Positions 14,283 through 19,253 of a stretch of 19,253 bases of DNA are shown piece by piece. Origin of the DNA: Oscillospiraceae bacterium. GTDB lineage: Bacteria > Bacillota_A > Clostridia > Oscillospirales > Oscillospiraceae. The notes under the pieces were generated by a model that worked only from the letters and a program-made list of their open reading frames with translations, searched no databases and was not told the origin of the DNA. A program made the translations under genes and the position numbers. The DNA lies in NCBI GenBank assembly GCA_015068175.1, contig SVLA01000021.1:1-19253 (forward strand), given 5' to 3'. Numbering within the stretch: the stretch's first letter is position 1; every line of letters begins with the position of its first letter.

Positions 14283-16676
14283 ATGAAAAAGATCCTTTCG
14301 TTGCTGTTGGCAACCGTACTGATCATCAGTTGTTTCTCCGGCTGTAGCGAATTGCTGACACCGCCGGATACCGGCGGCTCCGACGATACCGCACCCCGGC
14401 CCACTGATCCCAGTACCGGTGAGCCTCTGCCCACCGACCCCAGCACCGGCTTGCCCACTGACCCCAACATCCCGGTCCAGCAGGGCAACATCACCATCAA
14501 TGAGGTGATGCCGGACAACAAAAAACTGGTCCTGGGGCACGAACTGGACTGGATCGAGCTGTATAATGCCGAGGATGTGGATGTGAGCCTCCATGGCTAC
14601 TACCTGGCCGATAATCCTGAAAACACCACAGAATTGCCGCTGTCCGGCTTGACGATCCCGGCAAAGGGCTACCTGGTGATCACATTGGATGAAGCGTCTT
14701 CCTTCCGGCTCTCCGCCGACGGCGAAACGGTTTATTTGTTCCGCAGCGGCGAGGTAGTGTCTCAGCTTACTTACGGCTTGGCGGAGCATGGCGAATCCTT
14801 TGATGCCAACGGCATCTGCGCCTACCCCACCCCCGGTTACCCCAATAACGAAGAAGGCTACATGGCTTACCTGGAAAGTCTGACTCTGCCGGAGCTGATC
14901 ATCAGCGAGGTCATCTCTTCCAATTCCAAGTACCTGCCGGTAAACGGCACCTGCTATGATATGGTGGAAATCCGTAACAATTCCGACCATCCCATCGATC
15001 TGTCCGAGTATACGCTGTCCGACAAGCGCAGCGAGCCTGCCCGATATTCCTTCCCCGCGGTGACCCTGCAGCCCGGCGAATACTTCATCGTCTACTGCTC
15101 CGGTATGCCAACTTTGGGTAAGGACCACACCACCTTCAAGCTCAGCGCCGACGGTGAGACCGTGTATCTGAGCAAGAACGGCACACTGACCGATGTGGTC
15201 ACCGTTCCCGCCAATCTGCAGAAAAATGAAAGCTATGGCCGTGTGGGCAACATTCTCATGTACTTCCCCACCCCCACCTTCGGTGCGGACAACACCGTTG
15301 GCCACCTGACCGGCGTGGCGGTTCCCCAGGCGAACCTGCCCTCCGGACTTTACGGCGAAGCCGTCACCATCACCCTCAGCGGTGATGGTGACATTTACTA
15401 CACCACCGACGGCAGCCGCCCCACCACCGCTTCCACGAAGTATACCAACCCCATTGTGATCGATAAGGCCACCACCATCCGTACCTTTGTGGTCAGCGGC
15501 GAGCGGATCAGCCTCACAACCGCCTATACCTATATCATCGGCGCGGAGCATGACCTGCCGGTGGTGTCCATTTCCATCCCCCAGGAATATCTCTCCGGCG
15601 ACAAGGGCATATTGAACCATCCGGAGGAAACCTACGAATACGAAGCTGTGCTGACCTTATTGGAGGACGGCCGGGAAAAATTCTCCGTTCCCTTCGGTTT
15701 CCGCCTCCACGGCAACGACAGCCGCAAGGAACCCAAGCAGAATTTCCAGCTTCGTTTCCGCTCCGAATACGGCGTCAGCGAACTGAACTACAAAGTTTTT
15801 GAGGAGCTGGATATCACTTCCTTCAATTCCCTGCTGCTGAAGGGCGGCAGCGAGGACTGGTACGGCTCCATCATCCGTGACGAGATGGCCACCGCCATCG
15901 TCACAGGCACCACCAATCTGTATACCCAGGCCATCAAGCCCGTGGTGCTGTACCTGGGCGGCGAATACTGGGGTGTGTACTTCATTCGGGAGCGGTTCAG
16001 CGATGATTATGTGGCCAGCCATTTTGATGTGTCCACGGAATCCGTGGATCTGCTGTATTCCTCCGGCGGCTATGTGCAGAACGGCTCCAGCAAGGACTTC
16101 CAGGCCCTGAAGAAGTTCTGCCAGAACAACGATATGTCCAAGGAAGAAAATTACGAATACCTCTGCTCCCAGATCGACGTGCTGAGCCTTATTGACTGGT
16201 ACGTCTGCCGCAGTTACATGGGCGACAAAGACATTGCCAACATCCGCCGGTTCCGCACCTCAGAAGGCGACGGCAAGTGGCGCTGGATGTTCTTCGATAT
16301 GGACTGGTGTTTCATCCATACCACCGACGACCCCATCACCTCCATTATGGCCAAGAGCGGTGAGAATGTTCTGATGAAGGCAGTTCTGAAGAGCAAACAG
16401 GGCCGGGAGACCTTCCTGAAACGCTGTGCGGAGCTGCTGAAAGAGACCCTGAACGAAGAATACATCACCAGCGTGATCGATTCTCTGGCAAAGGCCATCG
16501 ATTCCGAAATGACCCGGGACCGGGAACGCTGGGGCTACAGCTACAAACATTGGCAGAACAAGGTGCAGAAGCTGCGGGATTACGTGGCCGATGGCGCCCG
16601 GACCAAAAATTTCCTGCGGGATCTGCAGGACTACTTTGATCTGTCCGATGCGGAAATGGAATCCTACTTTGGATAA
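14283..16676 (+). CDS. Surface lipoprotein with lamin-tail domains and CotH-kinase domain
   Basis: 797 residues, ATG at 14283 after AAGGAAG. The lipoprotein signal peptide ends in lipobox FSGC (Cys21), followed by a short PTDPSTG repeat linker (39-61). Domains in order: lamin-tail domain (about 69-170, ITINEVMPD ... DWIELYN), a second lamin-tail domain (about 203-290, LIISEVISS ... YDMVEIRN), a chitobiase/Fn3-like domain (about 345-415, DIYYTTDGSRPT), and a CotH kinase fold (about 422-690). The last carries the RLHGNDSR, LYLGGEYWGVYFIRE and FFDMDW motifs. CotH was described in Bacillus spore coats as a protein kinase, but secreted CotH-lamin-tail proteins are widespread in non-spore contexts in gut Clostridia. 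The substrate here is unknown. It stands alone, with its own promoter and terminator. Confidence 0.88.
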   Translation: MKKILSLLLATVLIISCFSGCSELLTPPDTGGSDDTAPRPTDPSTGEPLPTDPSTGLPTDPNIPVQQGNITINEVMPDNKKLVLGHELDWIELYNAEDVDVSLHGYYLADNPENTTELPLSGLTIPAKGYLVITLDEASSFRLSADGETVYLFRSGEVVSQLTYGLAEHGESFDANGICAYPTPGYPNNEEGYMAYLESLTLPELIISEVISSNSKYLPVNGTCYDMVEIRNNSDHPIDLSEYTLSDKRSEPARYSFPAVTLQPGEYFIVYCSGMPTLGKDHTTFKLSADGETVYLSKNGTLTDVVTVPANLQKNESYGRVGNILMYFPTPTFGADNTVGHLTGVAVPQANLPSGLYGEAVTITLSGDGDIYYTTDGSRPTTASTKYTNPIVIDKATTIRTFVVSGERISLTTAYTYIIGAEHDLPVVSISIPQEYLSGDKGILNHPEETYEYEAVLTLLEDGREKFSVPFGFRLHGNDSRKEPKQNFQLRFRSEYGVSELNYKVFEELDITSFNSLLLKGGSEDWYGSIIRDEMATAIVTGTTNLYTQAIKPVVLYLGGEYWGVYFIRERFSDDYVASHFDVSTESVDLLYSSGGYVQNGSSKDFQALKKFCQNNDMSKEENYEYLCSQIDVLSLIDWYVCRSYMGDKDIANIRRFRTSEGDGKWRWMFFDMDWCFIHTTDDPITSIMAKSGENVLMKAVLKSKQGRETFLKRCAELLKETLNEEYITSVIDSLAKAIDSEMTRDRERWGYSYKHWQNKVQKLRDYVADGARTKNFLRDLQDYFDLSDAEMESYFG

Positions 16677-16681
16677 GAAAC

Positions 16682-16712
16682 AGGCCCGGAGCCGCAGCTC
16701 CGGGCCTTCCTT
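16682..16712. terminator. Bidirectional terminator between CotH-type and ZIP genes
   Basis: An 11-bp perfect GC-rich stem (16682-16692 with 16697-16707) with a CGCA loop, followed by TCCTTAT on the plus strand and GTTTCTTAT on the minus strand. The U-tracts are imperfect. It lies in the 40-base gap between two convergent genes. Confidence 0.75.
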
Positions 16713-16716
16713 ATAC

Positions 16717-17472
16717 TCATCCAAGCAAAACGTCCGAGATCAGCATCACGCAAAATCCCACCAGCAATGCATAGGTGGCGCCCCGCTGCTCGCCATGGGC
16801 ATGGGTCTCGGGAATCATTTCATCGCTGATGACATAGAGCATGGTACCGCCGGCAAATGCCAGGGCAAAGGGTAGAATGGCCGTGGCCACCGTAACTGCC
16901 GCGTAACCCAGCAAGGTGCCGATGATCTCAATAACACCGGTGGCCGCCGCGATCAGAAATGTCTTCCCGGGTTTGACGCCGGAGGCCAGCATGGGGGCGA
17001 TGATCACCATACCCTCCGGGATATTCTGCAAGGCGATACCGCCGGCGATGAGAAGGGCCTCGGCATCGTTGCCGGAGCCGAAACTGACACCGGCGGCAAT
17101 ACCTTCCGGCAGGTTGTGGATGGCGATGGCCATGACAAAAAGCAGAACCTTACTGAGCTTTCCGTTGGCCTGGTGGCTCTCATCCTCGGCGCCCACCATG
17201 CGGTGGAGATGGGGCACCAGTTTATCCACCAGATTCAGGCAAAGCGCACCGGCAAAAATACCGGCCACCGTAATGATGAGGCCGTATTCTCCGCCGTAGT
17301 CCAGCGACGGCAGGATCAGACCCAGCACCGCCGCTGCCAGCATGACCCCCGCCGCAAAGGACAGCACGATGTCGCTGAATTTATGGGAGATTTTCTTAAA
17401 TACAAAACCGATCACCGCGCCGATGATCGTAGCACCGCCCACACCCAGGGCAGTCAGCAAAACCATTTTCAT
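16717..17472 (-). CDS. ZIP-family divalent metal transporter (ZupT-like)
   Basis: A 251-residue polytopic inner-membrane protein expected to import zinc or related divalent metals. The two signature metal-site helices are clear: HNLPEG at 119-124 and QNIPEG at 149-154. A His/Asp/Glu-rich cytoplasmic loop lies at about 87-102 (PHLH ... EDESHQ), and a further ETHAHGE segment precedes the last helix. About eight membrane segments can be drawn, the family's usual number. AGGAGG lies 9 bases before the ATG at 17472. No clear promoter is seen in the 47-base gap after the upstream HEPN-like gene, so the two are probably co-transcribed. Confidence 0.9.
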   Translation of the reverse strand: MKMVLLTALGVGGATIIGAVIGFVFKKISHKFSDIVLSFAAGVMLAAAVLGLILPSLDYGGEYGLIITVAGIFAGALCLNLVDKLVPHLHRMVGAEDESHQANGKLSKVLLFVMAIAIHNLPEGIAAGVSFGSGNDAEALLIAGGIALQNIPEGMVIIAPMLASGVKPGKTFLIAAATGVIEIIGTLLGYAAVTVATAILPFALAFAGGTMLYVISDEMIPETHAHGEQRGATYALLVGFCVMLISDVLLG

Positions 17473-17519
17473 GAATGTAAACCTCCTTTGGGTATTTTAT
17501 GCGTCAAAGTCAATCGGCG

Positions 17520-17999
17520 TTACAGCGACCGGAACAGCAACACGACCAGCCATAGGATGATGACGACAAGCAATGCCAAAATCAGCTTTGGGATCACCAT
17601 AACCCGGGATCCCGTTTTCGACTCATGCTTTTCCTTCCTCTTCCCATAGCTGACCGGCACTGCAGGGGCAGGTGCAGGCTTCGGGGTAAGTTGCGTCGCA
17701 TGGCGGTACTGTGTCAGGGGATCCGTACCTTCCATGATCCTTCGATGGAAGTCCTCCAACCATAGTTCATCCTCGTCACTGCACATATTGCGCTCATCGC
17801 AGTCTGTCTCATGGGCGATCTGGTTACGGATCCAGCGATAGTTCTTCAGCTTTTTCAGATCATTTTCCCAGCCGGGAACCCGCCAGACCGCACCCGGGAT
17901 CCGACTCATCTCCTCGATATAGGCAGATATTCCGCGACCGTTTTTCATAATATCAGCGCAAAGCCGATCCAGCCGCTTATATGCTTCCATGAATCCCAT
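17520..17999 (-). CDS. Small C-tail-anchored protein with HEPN-like R-x4-H motif (function unknown)
   Basis: 159 residues from ATG 17999, chosen because AAGGAG lies 8 bases upstream and a good promoter precedes it; the frame is open another 60 codons upstream but that part overlaps the promoter and a terminator. The N-terminal part (1-95) is helical, with a W-x-R-N-Q-I-A-H-E stretch giving Arg58-x4-His63, the arrangement of HEPN domains that in many toxins and defence proteins forms an RNase site. A Pro/Ala linker (about 105-117), a basic patch (119-130) and a single membrane helix (134-156) follow, so the helical domain should face the cytoplasm. It sits 47 bases before the ZIP transporter gene. 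The HEPN assignment is by motif and predicted helices only. Confidence 0.75.
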   Translation of the reverse strand: MGFMEAYKRLDRLCADIMKNGRGISAYIEEMSRIPGAVWRVPGWENDLKKLKNYRWIRNQIAHETDCDERNMCSDEDELWLEDFHRRIMEGTDPLTQYRHATQLTPKPAPAPAVPVSYGKRKEKHESKTGSRVMVIPKLILALLVVIILWLVVLLFRSL

Positions 18000-18032
18000 G
18001 GACTCAACTCCTTCGGTGAATGTCTTTCCTCC

Positions 18033-18061
18033 GTTATACCACAATTGGCCGGGAAGTTCAA
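18033..18061 (-). promoter_or_regulatory. Promoter of the HEPN-like/ZIP operon
   Basis: Minus-strand TTGAAC (18056-18061), 17-base spacer, TATAAC (18033-18038), 33 bases before the ATG at 17999. Confidence 0.7.
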
Positions 18062-18074
18062 TCTTTTTCATCGG

Positions 18075-18115
18075 AAAAAGTAAGGATCCCGAATGCAACG
18101 CATCCAGGATCCTTG
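18075..18115 (-). terminator. Intrinsic terminator of the AT-rich gene
   Basis: Perfect 8-base arms AAGGATCC/GGATCCTT (18082-18089 and 18107-18114) enclose a second nested ATGC/GCAT pairing. On the minus strand a run of five T (18079-18075) follows two bases after the stem. It lies 61 bases after the stop of the AT-rich gene. Confidence 0.75.
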
Positions 18116-18128
18116 CCTTAAACGAGTG

Positions 18129-18169
18129 AAAAGGTGTCTGAACATAGGTAAAAGCGAACAAAAGGTGTC
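18129..18169. repeat. Pair of 10-base direct repeats
   Basis: AAAAGGTGTC occurs at 18129-18138 and 18160-18169, 31 bases start to start, between the stop of the AT-rich gene and its terminator. Short repeats of this kind occur near ends of some insertion sequences, but no transposase is present. Confidence 0.45.
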
Positions 18170-18175
18170 CAAAGG

Positions 18176-18619
18176 TCATTCTTCAATCAAAGCTTTTCCT
18201 TCTTTTTCATTTTCATCAATAATATAAATAAAACAATTTTCAAATTGATTTGAATAAGATTCACCTGTTTTAAGCTTTTCAGGGAAGTAGTTATATTTTA
18301 TTACTACTGATAATTGATTCGGCAATGATTTTACCGTTAATGGTGCAAAGTCGTATGGCGAATCAGTATTATTGTGAGCGTGAGTGCCATCTTGCGTTGA
18401 ATCATATACAATTATTGAGTTGCCACAAGGACAAACAGCTTTTAGAATTAACTGTCCATTTTTCTTGATAATAAAAGGAGCGAAAATGCCTCTTGTTTGT
18501 TTGCCTGTATGTGAGAATTCAAAATTCGAACATCCGCAAGTACATTGCAACTTCGCGGACAAGGAAACGCCATTGTGTTCTTTTACATCTTTTATGTAAT
18601 CAAGTATTCTTAACTTCAT
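18176..18619 (-). CDS. AT-rich gene for a cysteine-motif (possible zinc-ribbon) protein, function unknown
   Basis: 147 residues, not recognised. CTCGC (Cys26, 28, 30) and CPCG (Cys63, 65) could form two knuckles of a metal-binding ribbon; the rest is beta-rich with an acidic tail (IDENEKEGKALIEE). There is no signal peptide or membrane segment. The ATG at 18619 follows AAGGGAG at 7 bases. The base composition is strikingly unlike the rest of the window: the 60 bases 18181-18240 contain only 12 G or C. This points to recent transfer. The gene is enclosed by a terminator on one side and the hairpin array on the other, and has its own promoter. Confidence 0.78.
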   Translation of the reverse strand: MKLRILDYIKDVKEHNGVSLSAKLQCTCGCSNFEFSHTGKQTRGIFAPFIIKKNGQLILKAVCPCGNSIIVYDSTQDGTHAHNNTDSPYDFAPLTVKSLPNQLSVVIKYNYFPEKLKTGESYSNQFENCFIYIIDENEKEGKALIEE

Positions 18620-18625
18620 AATATC

Positions 18626-18640
18626 ACTCCCTTCGAGAGT
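18626..18640 (-). promoter_or_regulatory. Hairpin over the ribosome-binding region of the AT-rich gene
   Basis: On the minus strand ACTCTC-GAA-GGGAGT forms a 6-bp stem (one G-T pair) with a GAA loop closed by C-G, and the right arm holds the Shine-Dalgarno GGGAG. It uses the same loop type as the adjacent array. If the promoter call is right, transcription starts near the loop, so the complete hairpin would exist only in DNA or in longer transcripts. Confidence 0.45.
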
Positions 18641-18669
18641 ATTATTTTATATTTTGTAAGGTAATTCAA
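18641..18669 (-). promoter_or_regulatory. Promoter of the AT-rich gene
   Basis: Minus-strand TTGAAT (18664-18669), 17-base spacer, AATAAT (18641-18646). It lies 27 bases from the first hairpin of the array. Confidence 0.6.
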
Positions 18670-18696
18670 GAGCTTTGTGCATCCTCGCTTCCCAAT

Positions 18697-18848
18697 CACG
18701 CCGTAAGGCGTGTATATCATCCTGTTCCGCAGGAACGGTATATCATCAACACGAAGTGTTCCTTCATATGTCGAAGGCATATATCATCGCTCGCAGAGCG
18801 ATATCATATCGAAGATATATCACCCGTTCCGAAAGGAACAGATATCAT
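18697..18848 (+). repeat. Array of seven small hairpins with ATATCAT spacers and C-GN(N)A-G loops
   Basis: Hairpins, with loop and stem: 18697-18712 (GTAA, 6 bp), 18722-18738 (GCA, 7 bp with one G-T), 18748-18760 (GAA, 5 bp), 18766-18782 (GAA, 7 bp with one G-T), 18788-18800 (GCA, 5 bp, extendable to 7), 18806-18818 (GAA, 5 bp), 18826-18839 (GAAA, 5 bp). Stem sequences all differ, but the spacer ATATCAT recurs at 18714, 18740, 18781, 18801 and 18842, with ATATCAC at 18817. On the plus strand every loop starts with G, ends with A and is closed by C-G. No ORF runs through it. Function unknown. Confidence 0.85.
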
Positions 18849-18892
18849 TGAAAAAAGTCACCTTTGTCGGTAGACAAAGGTGACTTTTTTCA
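18849..18892. terminator. Terminator of tRNA-Ser(UGA), 20-bp perfect stem
   Basis: Perfect 20-base arms (18849-18868 and 18873-18892) around loop GGTA. Six T end the arm on either strand, so it can work both ways. It follows the tRNA CCA directly and shuts off the hairpin array from tRNA transcription. Confidence 0.9.
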
Positions 18893-18981
18893 TGGCGGAG
18901 AGTGTGAGATTCGAACTCACGGTGGGTCGCCCCATCACCAGTTTTCAAGACTGGCTCCTTAAACCGCTCGGACAACTCTCC
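18893..18981 (-). tRNA. tRNA-Ser(UGA)
   Basis: 89 bases including an encoded CCA. Acceptor arm GGAGAGT pairs with ACTCTCC. The anticodon stem-loop is CCAGT-CTTGAAA-ACTGG, giving anticodon TGA. The long class-II variable arm and the TTCGAAT T-loop are present. Confidence 0.95.
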
Positions 18982-18990
18982 ATCGGTTCG

Positions 18991-19019
18991 ATGATACCAT
19001 TTTGTGCGCCAAAAGTCAA
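18991..19019 (-). promoter_or_regulatory. Promoter of tRNA-Ser(UGA)
   Basis: Minus-strand TTGACT (19014-19019), 17-base spacer, TATCAT (18991-18996), nine bases before the mature 5' end. Confidence 0.8.
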
Positions 19020-19063
19020 GTGCGGTCCTTTCGGAAATCTTTTGACAAAATACGTTTTTGCCC

Positions 19064-19092
19064 TTGACAAACCTCCCCCGCCGTGCTAGAAT
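19064..19092 (+). promoter_or_regulatory. Promoter of tRNA-Ser(GCU)
   Basis: TTGACA (19064-19069), 17-base spacer, TAGAAT (19087-19092), 37 bases before the mature 5' end. Confidence 0.8.
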
Positions 19093-19129
19093 ACTTTGGC
19101 AATCAACTGAACATCCCCTTCTTTGATTC

Positions 19130-19221
19130 GGAGTGATACCCAAGAGGCCGAAGGGGCTCCCCTGCTAAGGGAGTAGGCGTCTAAAAAGCGCGCGAGGGTT
19201 CAAATCCCTCTCACTCCGCCA
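19130..19221 (+). tRNA. tRNA-Ser(GCU)
   Basis: 92 bases including an encoded CCA. Acceptor arm GGAGTGA pairs with TCACTCC. The anticodon stem-loop is CTCCC-CTGCTAA-GGGAG, giving anticodon GCT. A long variable arm is present. It is divergent from tRNA-Ser(UGA). A hairpin start (TTTTGTC ... GACAAG) follows and is cut by the window end, probably its terminator. Confidence 0.95.
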
Positions 19222-19253
19222 CGAAAGAAACCTCTTTTGTCTACCAAGACAAG

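Noticed and set aside
18000..18179. Longer form of the HEPN-like protein starting at 18179
   Set aside because: That start overlaps the stop of the AT-rich gene (ATGA), but the extra 60 codons run through the terminator at 18075-18115 and the promoter at 18033-18061; the ATG at 17999 has the good ribosome-binding site.
18697..18848. CRISPR array
   Set aside because: The repeated unit is only ATATCAT (7 bases), and the sequences between are 12-20-base hairpins rather than unique spacers of about 30 bases; no cas genes are present.
18176..18981. Prophage or integrative element attached at tRNA-Ser(UGA)
   Set aside because: No integrase is present and I found no second copy of the tRNA 3' end that would mark an attL/attR pair in the window.

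Overview
The window looks like chromosomal DNA from a GC-rich, gut-type Clostridia (Oscillospiraceae/Ruminococcaceae-like Bacillota). The grounds are Gram-positive Shine-Dalgarno sites (AAGGAGG/GGGAGG), sigma-A promoters with 17-nt spacers, lipobox lipoproteins, a surface protein with a C-terminal membrane anchor, and CCA-encoding tRNA genes. This assignment is an inference from style, not from a marker gene.

Positions 1-10016 are a pectin-utilisation region. A minus-strand operon (3982 down to the window edge) holds a small membrane protein, two LplB/LplC-type sugar ABC permeases and a solute-binding lipoprotein that runs off the window. An intracellular pectin methylesterase diverges from it (4071-4928). 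A TIM-barrel sugar isomerase/epimerase (4965-5804) converges on the esterase. A 1324-residue, membrane-anchored PL9-type pectate lyase follows (6042-10016). Together they suggest this order: cleavage of pectate at the cell surface, import of oligogalacturonides by the ABC system, demethylation and sugar metabolism inside.

Positions 10266-13843 hold two tandem paralogues that fuse an N-terminal TIR domain to C-terminal Sel1 repeats. The first carries a single frameshift inside the TIR domain. The second is intact, with 13 Sel1 repeats that alternate strictly between two types (a 72-residue unit). A palindrome sits between the -35 and -10 of their promoter.

Positions 13858-17999 hold a stand-alone FeoA-like protein with a possible metalloregulator operator, a divergent CotH-kinase/lamin-tail lipoprotein, a ZIP metal transporter, and a small C-tail-anchored protein with a HEPN-like R-x4-H motif.

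Positions 18075-18892 are unlike the rest. An AT-rich gene for a cysteine-motif protein lies between an intrinsic terminator and an array of seven short hairpins. The hairpins are separated mostly by ATATCAT, and every one is capped by a C-[GNA or GNNA]-G loop. The array abuts tRNA-Ser(UGA). A divergent tRNA-Ser(GCU) closes the window. The hairpin array and the TIR-Sel1 pair are the best candidates for something undescribed.
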